64,000 nucleotides of DNA from Acidobacteriota bacterium. GTDB lineage: Bacteria; Acidobacteriota; Blastocatellia; Pyrinomonadales; Pyrinomonadaceae. A model generated the notes under the pieces. It did no database searches, was not told the origin of the DNA, and saw only the letters and a program-made list of their open reading frames with translations. The stretch covers positions 310,001-374,000 of the forward strand of contig QQUY01000001.1 in the NCBI GenBank assembly GCA_003385635.1, written 5' to 3'. Position 1 is the first letter of the stretch, and every line of letters begins with the position of its first letter. The position numbers and the translations under genes are program-made. This document shows positions 33,708 through 43,004 of this stretch, in pieces.

Positions 33708-35654
33708 ATGGGCGACCAAAACGTCTCTACTGAAAGCAGCGGTAGCCAGATCCGGCAATTTACGAAAGCCGTCCTGAACGATCTACAGGCGGTCGGGAAA
33801 ATGCTGGAGCTTGGTCTTTTCGAAGACGACGCGTTCCGGATCGGTGCGGAACAGGAAATGTTCCTTGTCGATTCAACGATGTCGCCGGCTCCGCTTTCTT
33901 TGGAGATACTCGAGGAAGCTGGAGATGAACGGCTGACCACAGAGTTCGGGTTATTCAATATTGAAGCGAATCTTTCGCCTTCCGAGTTCAGTGGCAAGTG
34001 CCTCTCAAGGTTGGAGAATGAGATATGTGAGCTGGTAGGGTTGGTGCGCAAGTCGGCAGAAAAACAGAAAGGTGATGTAGTTCTTGTAGGCATCCTTCCC
34101 ACGATCCAGCTTTCTGACCTTGTGATCGAAAACCTCACCCCGATGCCAAGGTACAAGGAGCTGAACAAGATACTGATGCAGCTTCAGGGCGAGGACCGGG
34201 TGATCCACATCAAGGGTCTCGACGACCTGTCCCTGCAGTTGAACGACACTTTCATGGAGTTCTGCAACACCAGCTTCCAGGTCCATCTGCAGGTCCCGAT
34301 CAGCCAGTTCATGAAGTATTACAACTGGGCGCAGGCTATCGCGGGTCCAGTTCTGGCCAGCGCGGCGAACTCTCCTATCCTGCTTGGCCACAGGCTCTGG
34401 TTCGAGACGCGCATCGCACTGTTCAAACACGCTACCGACTCCCGGTCAAAGACCCTGCGCCAAAGAGGACAACCGACCCGTGTGCATTTTGGCTCCGACT
34501 GGATCCGCACCTCGATGATGGACGCGTTCCACGAAGACGTGGCGAGGTTCCGAACACTTCTGACCAGAGACATAGAGGAAGATTCCCTAAAACAGGTTGA
34601 AGAAGGAAAGATCCCTAAACTGGCCGCGTGGCAGATGCACAACGGGACTATCTGGCGCTGGAATCGCGCCTGCTATGGCGTGCTGAACGGCAAGCCCGGC
34701 TTCAGGATCGAGGCAAGATTCCTACCTTCCGGACCTACGGTAATCGACGAAATGGCGAACACTGCTTTCTTTCTGGGGCTGATGGCGGAACTCCCGGAAG
34801 AATACGGGGACGTTATCGACAAGATGTCGTTTGACGATGCGAAGGACAATTTCTACAGCGCGGCGAGGTTCGGGCTCAAGTCGCAGTTCGTGTGGCTGGA
34901 TGGCCGGGGATACCGCGCAAAACGCCTGATCCTGGACGAACTGCTTCCGATTGCCAGGCAGGGACTCGAATCATTCGATATCGACAGATCGGATATTGAC
35001 CGTTACCTGGGAGTGATCACGGAAAGAGCCGAGATCCAGCGTACTTCCTCCGGCTGGATGCTCGAGTCGCTCTCGAAAATGCCGGGAAATGAGAAACTTT
35101 CTGTGCGGTTGCGGAAGCTTACATACCAGCTGAAGGAGAACCAGAAGGCAGGGGAACCGATGCACACGTGGCCATTGGCCCAGCTCGAATCTTCAGGGGA
35201 CTGGGTGGACAATTACAGGACCCTAGAGCATTTCATGTCGAAAGATCTCTTTACCGTAAGGCCTGAAGACGTGATAGACCTCGCCGCAAGCCTTATGAAC
35301 TGGAAGCATATTCGACACGTGCCCGTTGAAGACGACGAGGGGAACCTTGTCGGTGTGGTCTCGCACAGGGACCTGATAGAGGTACTGGTCAAGAGCGGAT
35401 TCAAATCGAAAGATGAGATCGTCATCAAGGAGATAATGAAGACAGATCTTGTTACCGTCGGGCCCGGAACTCACACTCTCGATGCGCTTGAACTGATGCG
35501 AAAAAAGAACATAGGCTGTCTTCCGATCGTCGAGAAAGGAAAACTCCTGGGGATGGTGACCGCTCACGACTTTCTAACAGTTTCGGCCAGGCTTTTGGAG
35601 GAGCGGCTCCGCGATTCCGAGGAAAGGCTCAAGGGGAAACAAGCGAGTTCCTGA
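33708..35654 (+). CDS. GCS2-type glutamate-cysteine-ligase-like protein fused to two CBS domains
   Basis: 648 residues from the ATG at 33708; the ribosome site is weak. Residues about 10-430 match the glutamate-cysteine ligase family 2 fold (IGAEQEMFLVD, TEFGLFNIEANLSP, TFMEFCNTSFQVHLQVP, ARFLPSGPTVIDEMANTAFFLGLM). The C-terminal 120 residues are two CBS domains (MSKDLFTVRPEDVI, HVPVEDDEGNLVGVVSHRDL, then GCLPIVEKGKLLGMVTAHDFL). CBS pairs sense adenine nucleotides, so the ligase-like activity is probably energy-regulated. The actual product (gamma-glutamylcysteine or other peptide) is unknown. Overlaps the AraC gene by 26 bp at the 3' end. Confidence 0.9.
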   Translation: MGDQNVSTESSGSQIRQFTKAVLNDLQAVGKMLELGLFEDDAFRIGAEQEMFLVDSTMSPAPLSLEILEEAGDERLTTEFGLFNIEANLSPSEFSGKCLSRLENEICELVGLVRKSAEKQKGDVVLVGILPTIQLSDLVIENLTPMPRYKELNKILMQLQGEDRVIHIKGLDDLSLQLNDTFMEFCNTSFQVHLQVPISQFMKYYNWAQAIAGPVLASAANSPILLGHRLWFETRIALFKHATDSRSKTLRQRGQPTRVHFGSDWIRTSMMDAFHEDVARFRTLLTRDIEEDSLKQVEEGKIPKLAAWQMHNGTIWRWNRACYGVLNGKPGFRIEARFLPSGPTVIDEMANTAFFLGLMAELPEEYGDVIDKMSFDDAKDNFYSAARFGLKSQFVWLDGRGYRAKRLILDELLPIARQGLESFDIDRSDIDRYLGVITERAEIQRTSSGWMLESLSKMPGNEKLSVRLRKLTYQLKENQKAGEPMHTWPLAQLESSGDWVDNYRTLEHFMSKDLFTVRPEDVIDLAASLMNWKHIRHVPVEDDEGNLVGVVSHRDLIEVLVKSGFKSKDEIVIKEIMKTDLVTVGPGTHTLDALELMRKKNIGCLPIVEKGKLLGMVTAHDFLTVSARLLEERLRDSEERLKGKQASS

Positions 35655-36462
35655 AAGCGCCAGGCGTCAGACCTGTGGACCTTCGAAAAACCTTTGTGAA
35701 GTGGCTTTGGTCGGAGAATCCCGCATCGACTGCGATGTCAGCAAGAGGCGTCTCGCGATCCGCTAGCTTTCCGCACGCGTACTCGACCCGTCTGGACTGA
35801 AGGTATTCGCCTATCGTTTCTCCGCGGAACTTTCTGAACACAGATGCAAGATGAACGGGATGGACGCCCGCGATCTCTGCCAGCTCGTTGGTCGAAGGAC
35901 TTTCCCGAAATTCATCGCTCAGTTTGTCCACTACCTTTTCAAGCCAGCGCGGAGGCTTCTTCTCAGGCGCAGCTTCTTTTCGCGCAGATCTTCCCAGCAT
36001 CTCGAGGGTGATTCCTTCTGCAACAAGTTCTGAGCAGGTCTGCCAATTGCGAAATTCGTGGTAGAGCCGACAAGCAAGCCAGACAAGAGGTGTGCCGCGT
36101 TCGTAGAAATGCGGAGGAACGCTGGCGAAATCCTTTAGCGTCCGAAGTCCTTCTTGCTGAATTTCGATCCCAAAAAAACGACCTCCATTTTCGCCTATCT
36201 CATCTTTGTGTTCGATTCCCGAAGGATGCCACAGGATCGAGAACGGCCGGTAACTCAAGCGCCGCCGCCCGAATGATTCCGAGTAGCTTCCATCGATAAG
36301 AAGACAAAAGAACGCTAGCTCGTGGGAATGCTCCGGAAGCTGCCGGGAACAGTTATGAACCACCTCTGAAATGATCGATGAACTGACCGATCGTTTCTCG
36401 GAGACCTTGCCGTAATACTCGCCTGCTTTGAGATGAGATGACTGATTTGCCATTTTGGTCAT
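35629..36462 (-). CDS. AraC family transcriptional regulator
   Basis: 277 residues. The N-terminal cupin-like sensor domain (about 40-130, HELAFFCLLIDGSYSESFGRR) is followed by the double helix-turn-helix (about 180-275): NELAEIAGVHPVHLASVFRKFRG, then PLADIAVDAGFSDQSHFTKVFRRSTGLTPGAFR, the standard AraC signature. The ligand is unknown. It is transcribed away from the rhodanese gene, with 181 bp between start codons, so that gene is a candidate target. The 3' end overlaps the GCS2-CBS gene. Confidence 0.93.
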   Translation of the reverse strand: MTKMANQSSHLKAGEYYGKVSEKRSVSSSIISEVVHNCSRQLPEHSHELAFFCLLIDGSYSESFGRRRLSYRPFSILWHPSGIEHKDEIGENGGRFFGIEIQQEGLRTLKDFASVPPHFYERGTPLVWLACRLYHEFRNWQTCSELVAEGITLEMLGRSARKEAAPEKKPPRWLEKVVDKLSDEFRESPSTNELAEIAGVHPVHLASVFRKFRGETIGEYLQSRRVEYACGKLADRETPLADIAVDAGFSDQSHFTKVFRRSTGLTPGAFRNSLVSP

Positions 36463-36643
36463 TATACCCTTCCGGGTCGCATCTTTAAATGTTTACATGC
36501 GCCTTTGGTTTGTACAATACGGAAGCCGCTTTGTGTGTAAGACTGCTGAACAAGTGCGAAAACTTCCCGAGTTTCTGAACTTCGGGAAAGAACTTCTGCG
36601 CCGGAGCCGTCATTGCTACGGATTCCGGAGGAGCAATGGATCT

Positions 36644-38389
36644 ATGAACAAGTACATATTTGTCGCAGTAACAGCTTTAATACTAGGCGTTCTCTCATTT
36701 CCAGCTTTTGCACAGGACGCGTGTGCCGTGACCGAGGATACGCCAGCCACGGTCACAGCCGAATGGCTCGCCGAACATATAGGACACCAGAAGCTTGTCC
36801 TGATCCACATCGGTCAGAAACAGGAATACGATGAGGGCCACATCCCGGGCGCGGTCTATATGAGCAACCGCGACGTATCGACCACGCCTGAAGAGAGCCC
36901 GCTGTCCCTACAGCTTCCGACGGACACCAAATTAAAAGAGGTCTTCGAAAAAGCGGGAGTCAGCAACAACTCGAGGATCGTGCTTTATTGGGGCAAGGAT
37001 TGGGTCTCGCCGACCACCCGGATCTATTTCACGCTCGATGCGATGGGCCTTAAGAACAACGTGTCCATCCTCGACGGAGGAATGCCCGCTTGGACCGCTG
37101 CCGGAAACAAGTTGTCGAAAGACGTTCCACAGCCGGCGAAGGGAGATCTGAGCTTTGCTACCGACCGGGAACGCGTTGCGATGGCAGACTGGCTGAGCGC
37201 GAACCTGAACAAGGACGACGTGAAGATCATCGATTCGAGGGACGAGCGGTTCTATGACGGATCAGCTGTCGGAGGGCATCCACGCGGCGGGCATCTGCCG
37301 GGCTCAAAGAATATCCCGTACAACTCGATCGTCGATGAAGAGAACCGGCTGAAAGACGACGAAACCCTAAGGAAGATGTTCGAGGGAGCCGGCGTGAGAC
37401 CCTACGACACCGTCGTGACCTATTGCCACATCGGTCAGCAGGCCTCACTCGTTTACTTCGCGGCAAGAAAGCTTGGCTACAAAGTGAAGCTATACGACGG
37501 ATCGTTCCAGGAGTGGAGTGCGAACCGCGAACTGCCGCTTGAAGACCCATTCCTCGATAAACGGACTGCCGAGGTCCACGTCGTGTCTCCGGAATGGTTC
37601 GAAGCCCGGATGAAGGATGACGACCTGCGTATCCTAGACGTCCGGCTAAACGTCTACGACTATTTCACGGGACACATACCCAATGCCGTTCATCTTGCCG
37701 ACGCAGCGATGAGGGCGCCCCGGCAGGGTTACCCAGCACAGTATCTCGAACCATTCTTCTCCGGACGACTTCTGCTCTCCGCGGGCGTCAGGAATGGAGA
37801 CAAGGTCGCGGTCTACTCCGATGGTGACGGCGTGCTCGGCGCGACGATGATGGCATACATTCTCGAGAGGATCGGACACAACCGTATCTACTTTCTGGAC
37901 GGCGGCTGGCGCGATTATTCGAACGGTCACCAGGTTACTCAGGAGTACCCCGAGTACCCGCAGATGCCTTCGTTCGATACACGCGACAACAACACGATCG
38001 CGGCGACGACAGAAGACGTCAAGAACCTGATCGGAAAAGAGGGTGTGAAATTCATCGATGCCAGGCCGCCGGGCGTATTCGCCGGCGAGACAAAGATATG
38101 GACGCGAAACGGTCATATACCCGGAGCCGTCAACATCCCTTGGAAAATGCTTGTTGAAGAAAACAACCCGCACAAGTTCAAGCCGGTAGACAAAATGCGA
38201 AAGGTGTTTGCCGACAAAGGCATCAGGGAGTCGGACGACATTATTGTGTACTGCGGGACAAGCCGCGAGGCAAGCCTTGAATACTTGGTCCTGAAACACG
38301 TCCTCAAATATCCGAAAGTCAGGCTGTACGAGGGTTCCTGGGCTGAATATTCGAATCACAAGGATCTTCCGGTTGAGACCGGAAACTGA
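36644..38389 (+). CDS. Exported thiosulfate-sulfurtransferase-like protein with four rhodanese domains
   Basis: 581 residues from an ATG with GGAGGAG upstream; a signal peptide covers about 1-23 (cleavage after PAFA). Four rhodanese domains follow: 30-150, 175-295, 305-430, 445-575. Only domains 2 and 4 have the catalytic cysteine (CHIGQQ near 261, CGTSRE near 536). Domains 1 and 3 have GKDWVS and SDGDGV at that place and are inactive. This is two sulfurtransferase units in tandem, each an inactive plus an active domain. Likely periplasmic sulfur transfer from thiosulfate. Start choice avoids a longer frame from 36455 with no signal logic. Confidence 0.93.
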   Translation: MNKYIFVAVTALILGVLSFPAFAQDACAVTEDTPATVTAEWLAEHIGHQKLVLIHIGQKQEYDEGHIPGAVYMSNRDVSTTPEESPLSLQLPTDTKLKEVFEKAGVSNNSRIVLYWGKDWVSPTTRIYFTLDAMGLKNNVSILDGGMPAWTAAGNKLSKDVPQPAKGDLSFATDRERVAMADWLSANLNKDDVKIIDSRDERFYDGSAVGGHPRGGHLPGSKNIPYNSIVDEENRLKDDETLRKMFEGAGVRPYDTVVTYCHIGQQASLVYFAARKLGYKVKLYDGSFQEWSANRELPLEDPFLDKRTAEVHVVSPEWFEARMKDDDLRILDVRLNVYDYFTGHIPNAVHLADAAMRAPRQGYPAQYLEPFFSGRLLLSAGVRNGDKVAVYSDGDGVLGATMMAYILERIGHNRIYFLDGGWRDYSNGHQVTQEYPEYPQMPSFDTRDNNTIAATTEDVKNLIGKEGVKFIDARPPGVFAGETKIWTRNGHIPGAVNIPWKMLVEENNPHKFKPVDKMRKVFADKGIRESDDIIVYCGTSREASLEYLVLKHVLKYPKVRLYEGSWAEYSNHKDLPVETGN

Positions 38390-38411
38390 GTTCACTCCTG
38401 AGGGGGAGAGA

Positions 38412-38462
38412 AGCGGAAGGCCGCCACGGTGCAGATGCACTGGGGCGGCTTTCCTGCTTTTT
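38412..38462 (+). terminator. Terminator after the rhodanese gene
   Basis: A long imperfect stem (AGCGGAAGGCCGCC with GGCGGCTTTCCTGCT) is capped by a GTGCAGATGCAC hairpin and followed by TTTTT. It starts 22 bp after the stop codon. Confidence 0.8.
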
Positions 38463-38588
38463 GACACGAAACCGGGGTCTGCGGGGTGGATATGCTGGAA
38501 TCGCCTGACCGGACAGGAACTTTAGTCAAGTCGATTCGTAGGTACTTCCATCAAATCCCGGAATCAACGGACGACAATTAACAGAACT

Positions 38589-40313
38589 ATGAGATCAAGA
38601 TCAAAACGATTCGCCGCCGCGTCCCTATTTGCGCTTTTTGTGTTTTCAATGTCGATTCATACTGTGGGTCAGGCATTCGCACCGGCCGGCCTAAAGCTCG
38701 GGGAGATCCGAGGCGACGATTCGACAAACAAGAGTGAACTTCAGAAATGGAAAGAGGACCTTGAGTACATCAAGAAGATGCTCCCCGAGAAGCATCCGAA
38801 CCTCTTTCATAGGCTGGACAAGGAAAGGTTCTACTCCGAGATAGCGAAAGTCGAGAAGGAGCTTCCTGAAATGACCGCAAACCGAGCGGCACTCGAATTC
38901 GAGAGGATCGTAGGGTTGGCGCGCGACGGACACACCTATACCTCGCCGTTATATTTCGACAAGTCCGGGTTTCGCCTGTTTCCATACGCGATGTACGCCT
39001 TCTCCGACGGGATATACATCCGAAAAGCCTCGCCCGGTCTGGAAGATATCCTCGGCGCGAGGGTCGTCGGGATCGGCAAATATGATGTGTCGAAGGCTTT
39101 TGAGATCGTGGAGCCGTACATGTCGGCTGACAACGAGATGTTTGCGATGGAGTACGTGCCACGGTACTTCGGCTGCCCGGAGGTTCTTTATGAGCTCGGA
39201 ATAAGCGAACATCCGGATTCTGTGGTGCTCAGGCTCGAGAAAGAAGGAAAGGTATTTTCAAAGAGGATCGAACTTCCGAAAGGCGAGGACAACAAGATCC
39301 CGGAAGTCAGGAAACGTATCAAGGACTGGCCGGACGCACGGGACAAGGCTCCGGGAGAAACACCGCTCCACCTCCAAAACCCCGAAGAATCGAAATGGTT
39401 CAGGTACCTTCCCGACCAGAAGTTGATGTACGTCCATATGAAGGACGTCATGAACAGCGAAAACGAAACACTTGAACAGTTCTGGGAAAAGGCTTTCGCC
39501 GAGATCGATTCGAAGAAGCCTGAGAAGCTTGTTGTAGACATCCGGTACAACGGGGGCGGTAATAATCAGCTTGTGAGGCCGATCATACGAGGCATCATTC
39601 AACGTCCGGAGATCGACAAAGAAGGTCGTTTGTTTGTCGTGATCGGTCGCGTAACCTTTTCCGCGGCACAGAATTTCACCAACATGCTCGATATATGGAC
39701 AAATGCGATCTTCGTCGGTGAGCCGACGGGGTCGCACGTGAATATGTACGGCGATGCGGTCAGCTATGAGCTGCCGAACAGCGGAATGCGATTCAGGATC
39801 TCATCGCTCTTTTGGCAGAACAAGCACGCCGCCGATGAGAGCAAATGGACGACTCCCGACCTGGTGGCCGAGCTCTCGTTCGCCGATTATATGAAGAATC
39901 GCGATCCCGTTATGGAAAAGGTGGCAAAACCCTTCGAGCCTCGTAGATCGCTTCGCGAGATCGCGTTGGCTGAGTTCCAGGGCGGCACCCTCGAGGCTTT
40001 TCGCGAAAAGGCGATAGCGTTCAAGAACGATCCGGAAAACAAGTATGTGGAGATCGAACCGCAGATCGAGTACTTTGGCCGCGAGCTTATAAAACTGAAG
40101 AGATTCGATTCGGCGCTTGGAATGTTCAAGCTGAACAAAGAGTTCTTTCCTAAGTCGTGGAGCGTCTACGAGAGCCTCGGCGACGTCTATCTTCTCAAGG
40201 AAGACAGGGAGCTCGCTCTTAAGAATTTCAGGCGTTCGCTGGAACTGAACCCCGGGAATCGAAGGGTTCAGAAGAAGATGGAGGATTTGGAATCCGGCGG
40301 CAAGAAACACTGA
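38589..40313 (+). CDS. S41 family (tail-specific-protease-like) exported peptidase with C-terminal TPR
   Basis: 574 residues with a signal peptide (about 1-29). The S41 core has VVDIRYNGGGNNQL and the nucleophile segment GRVTFSAAQNFTNML (Ser in FSAAQ), then FVGEPTGS. The lysine partner is not obvious. No PDZ domain separates the first part (30-230) from the core. The C-terminal 110 residues form two to three TPR repeats (LKRFDSALGMFKLNKEFFPKSWSVYESLGDVYLLKEDRELALKNFRRSLELNPG). Periplasmic or surface; the substrate is unknown. It could be a non-peptidase member with altered specificity. Confidence 0.88.
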   Translation: MRSRSKRFAAASLFALFVFSMSIHTVGQAFAPAGLKLGEIRGDDSTNKSELQKWKEDLEYIKKMLPEKHPNLFHRLDKERFYSEIAKVEKELPEMTANRAALEFERIVGLARDGHTYTSPLYFDKSGFRLFPYAMYAFSDGIYIRKASPGLEDILGARVVGIGKYDVSKAFEIVEPYMSADNEMFAMEYVPRYFGCPEVLYELGISEHPDSVVLRLEKEGKVFSKRIELPKGEDNKIPEVRKRIKDWPDARDKAPGETPLHLQNPEESKWFRYLPDQKLMYVHMKDVMNSENETLEQFWEKAFAEIDSKKPEKLVVDIRYNGGGNNQLVRPIIRGIIQRPEIDKEGRLFVVIGRVTFSAAQNFTNMLDIWTNAIFVGEPTGSHVNMYGDAVSYELPNSGMRFRISSLFWQNKHAADESKWTTPDLVAELSFADYMKNRDPVMEKVAKPFEPRRSLREIALAEFQGGTLEAFREKAIAFKNDPENKYVEIEPQIEYFGRELIKLKRFDSALGMFKLNKEFFPKSWSVYESLGDVYLLKEDRELALKNFRRSLELNPGNRRVQKKMEDLESGGKKH

Positions 40314-40398
40314 TACGGACCACAAAGAGCTTTGCTACGGCGGGAATCGGGCTTAAAATCAGCCTGTTTCCCGTTGCTTTTTTGGTCAAGGGGATGTC

Positions 40399-40550
40399 GC
40401 GGCTCCGCCGCGTTGCTGTGCGGTATGCCTTTGGCTTACCGAATGAAGTGTGTTCAGATTCTCGGCGGAGGCTAAGCCTCCGCCAACGATCGGATAATGG
40501 TTGGCGACCGGAAAGGCAAGCCTTTCCGCACATCAGCGCGGCAGAGCCGC
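40399..40550. repeat. Multi-hairpin palindromic element, copy 2 (REP/BIME-like)
   Basis: 152 bp, same order as 29380-29533: ends GCGGCTCCGCCGC and GCGGCAGAGCCGC, hairpins TGCGGTATGCCTTTGGCTTACC, GGCGGAGGCTAAGCCTCCGCC and GGAAAGGCAAGCCTTTCC, then GCACATCAGC. It lies 40 bp upstream of the YARHG gene start and could act on that gene's expression or as a terminator of the S41 gene. Confidence 0.9.
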
Positions 40551-40589
40551 AAACAAATCGCCGCGCTGCTTCGTGATTCCTGGAGATCA

Positions 40590-41705
40590 ATGAAAAGACT
40601 CGCAAATATCGTAATCGTGTTTCTCGCGGCCTTCTCACTAGCCGCTTCTGCCAACGACGGCGTTTTTTACGCGCAGGGAAACAACCTCGTCCCGCTTCAG
40701 GAGACCCGTGTCGAGCTTAGAAAAGAGCTGCTGCAGTTTTATGTGCGGGACTTTGAGTTCATGGATGTTGTCGTTGACTTCGAATTCTTCAATCCGGACG
40801 GCGAGCGGAGACTGACGGTCGGATTCGTTTCGCCTCCGGCCATGGGTGACGTCGAGGAGGAGGGCGGGCATCCCCAGATCAGTGACTTCACGGTAGAGGT
40901 AAACGGTCAAAGGCTGGCCTACAAGGTCACAAAGATGTCCGAGACATCGTTTGCGACTTCGAACAATAGCTTCGACGATTGGGATTATGTCTACCATTTC
41001 GACGTAACATTCAGACCTGGAGTCAATCGAGTAAAGCACACGTACCGATTTCGAGGCGGGTCCTCGGTCGAGACGCAAAGGGATTTTCACTACCAGATCA
41101 CAACAGGCAAACGTTGGGCGAATGGGAAGATCGGGGACTTCGAACTACAGATGCATCTCGACGAAGGGATTTACTACGTACCGGCGAGCTTTGAAAAAGC
41201 AGGAGCCCCCGCAAAATGGGAAATTGTCGGAAGCGGAGTGATAAAGCCGGGCTCTGAAACAATTCTCGGCTACGAGGATGAGACGTTCAAGATGGTCCAC
41301 CTCAATCGAGGCTATCTGCGTTTGAAGGAAAAGGCATTTGAGCCGGATTACGAGATCTCGCTTGGCGAGTTCAACTGGGTCGCCGGATGGGCCGGGAAGA
41401 TGTGCAAGACGGGTAGTGATTGCATTTCAGAGAGCGAACGCGAGCGCATCTCTATGTACTTCTCTTTGCGCCCCGGACAATGGGCCGATGCGGAAGCGCT
41501 AGAGGTCCTGAATGACCGTGAACGCAGGATCCTAAGGAATTTCGGTTTCGCGCTGAGGGGCTATGAATTCAAAGACAGCGAACTCAGAAGTTACTTCTCA
41601 AAGTTTTTCTGGTACAAACCCGAGTCTTCTGTGACAGCTGAATCTGTCGAGCTGAACGAGGTCGAGAAGGAATTCATAGCGAAGCTGGGCGCTTCGACAA
41701 AATGA
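40590..41705 (+). CDS. Exported DUF4424-like protein with C-terminal YARHG domain
   Basis: 371 residues from an ATG with TGGAG upstream; longer frames run into the palindromic element. Signal peptide about 1-20. A beta-rich domain (20-285, VELRKELLQFYVRDFEFMDVVVDFEFFNPD...) resembles DUF4424, and the last 80 residues, RERRILRNFGFALRGYEFKDSELRSYFSKFFWYKP, are a YARHG domain with FALRG in place of YARHG. Both are extracellular domains of unknown role. Monocistronic. Confidence 0.85.
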   Translation: MKRLANIVIVFLAAFSLAASANDGVFYAQGNNLVPLQETRVELRKELLQFYVRDFEFMDVVVDFEFFNPDGERRLTVGFVSPPAMGDVEEEGGHPQISDFTVEVNGQRLAYKVTKMSETSFATSNNSFDDWDYVYHFDVTFRPGVNRVKHTYRFRGGSSVETQRDFHYQITTGKRWANGKIGDFELQMHLDEGIYYVPASFEKAGAPAKWEIVGSGVIKPGSETILGYEDETFKMVHLNRGYLRLKEKAFEPDYEISLGEFNWVAGWAGKMCKTGSDCISESERERISMYFSLRPGQWADAEALEVLNDRERRILRNFGFALRGYEFKDSELRSYFSKFFWYKPESSVTAESVELNEVEKEFIAKLGASTK

Positions 41706-42059
41706 GAGACGCCGGAACGCCCTCGGACAAGAAGTACTACCATGGGCACACAGAAAGCGCAGAGGTAATGTAATAATGCGCTGTTGGCGTTGCAGGATAC
41801 TATGAACGTAACGACTCTGGCAGAGTCCGGGAGGGAAGGATAGGCCGTCTAGAATCTTCTTCGAGCCGGTTTGGTGGCGAGATGATCGGGCGCAGGCTGT
41901 AGCCTACGTGACCGACCAGGGAGGCTTCTGTAAAGCTTTGTCATCCAGTCCTTCTCGAGAATTCTGGTCGATCCTCAGAACATTGCATCGCGGATAACTG
42001 AACAGTGACCTGTTTGAGGCCGTAGTAACTGGTACAAACTTTCTTTTTCCAGAACAGTT
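41706..42059. other. Gene-free stretch, small palindromes only
   Basis: 354 bp without a convincing frame. Visible features are AGGCTGTAGCCT at 41896 (GTAG-type hairpin, like those at 22303) and CTCTGGCAGAG near 41814. Nothing RNA-like was recognised. Confidence 0.6.
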
Positions 42060-42668
42060 ATGTTTTGCCCAAAATGTGGAAATGATAATGCCGATGCTGC
42101 CCAGTATTGCCGAAGCTGCGGAGGCGATCTCGCTGCCGCCCGCAACGCACTGAACGTCCCGCAATCCTACGGAGACTCTGCAGATGTAGTTAGGCTCGAG
42201 ATAGGAAAGGCGATCGGCGACCGGATTCGGACAGCCAACAAGCGAGAGCTCTCAAAGATCGCGGAAGAGATACTTCCCGAGGTTGAGAAATTCCTCGAGG
42301 GACCGGAAGAAAGAAGGATGCGGCGGTTCAGGATCGGTTCTACACTCTCGCTGATCGGCGTCGGTGCGTTCATAGGGTTTCTTGGCGTCGCCCTATTCGT
42401 AGGTGAAGAAGGCATAGCGTTTCTCGCTGCGATGGGTCTGGTGACTTTGTTTATCGGCCTTGCGTTCTTTATCAACGGCTACTTTTTAACGGTTCCGAAG
42501 GGGTTTGCTGAACTTGAAGGATCGGGGGAGGAGAAAGGCGCTGCGCGGTCGAACGAGATCGACGCAAACACGAACGAACTCCTGATGCCCCAGCCCGCGA
42601 GGGAAGAGTTCACCTCGGTGACGGAAGGAACGACAAGAAATCTGGTGAAGAAGAAGTCTGAACAATGA
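42060..42668 (+). CDS. Zinc-ribbon membrane protein, function unknown
   Basis: 202 residues. An N-terminal zinc ribbon uses Cys 3, 6, 17 and 20 (CPKCGNDN...CRSCGG). A helical region (about 45-85) follows, then two membrane helices (about 95-143), then a polar tail. Proteins of this layout are common in Acidobacteria and have no assigned role; the ribbon would be cytoplasmic. The same zinc-ribbon-plus-membrane theme recurs in the TonB-C pair at 50668-53017. Confidence 0.85.
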   Translation: MFCPKCGNDNADAAQYCRSCGGDLAAARNALNVPQSYGDSADVVRLEIGKAIGDRIRTANKRELSKIAEEILPEVEKFLEGPEERRMRRFRIGSTLSLIGVGAFIGFLGVALFVGEEGIAFLAAMGLVTLFIGLAFFINGYFLTVPKGFAELEGSGEEKGAARSNEIDANTNELLMPQPAREEFTSVTEGTTRNLVKKKSEQ

Positions 42669-42803
42669 CCAGCGATCATTGACCAATGTCGGAGCGCCCG
42701 CGTCCCGCGGGCAGAGATTGGTACCACCGAGAACACAAGGATCACAGAGGTACTACAACATTCTGTTGGCTGCTGTTTCTTCTCCTCCTCCAACTGAATC
42801 AAG

Positions 42804-43004
42804 ATGTTCGACCTGACTGATTTTTTTGATTTCTATCTCTCGTGGCGCCTTTTTCTGGGGCTCGCTATCACTGCGGGAGTCGGTTATGGACTTCTTGAAC
42901 TAATTCCGTACCAGATTCCTACCTGGGCGATCGTGGTCTTCGTCGTTGTCCCGGGAGTCCTGCTCAGTTTCTTGTGGCAGCTCAGAGTGGATTGGGAGAA
43001 GTGA
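42804..43004 (+). CDS. Small two-helix membrane protein, function unknown
   Basis: 66 residues: an acidic N-terminus (MFDLTDFFDFYLSW), helix 1 (FLGLAITAGVGYGLLELI), a short loop, helix 2 (WAIVVFVVVPGVLLSFLWQL) and the tail RVDWEK. The composition is typical of real small membrane proteins. No clear ribosome site (ACTGAATCAAG before ATG). It could be co-expressed with the zinc-ribbon gene 135 bp upstream, but a repeat-rich gap separates them. Confidence 0.6.
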   Translation: MFDLTDFFDFYLSWRLFLGLAITAGVGYGLLELIPYQIPTWAIVVFVVVPGVLLSFLWQLRVDWEK

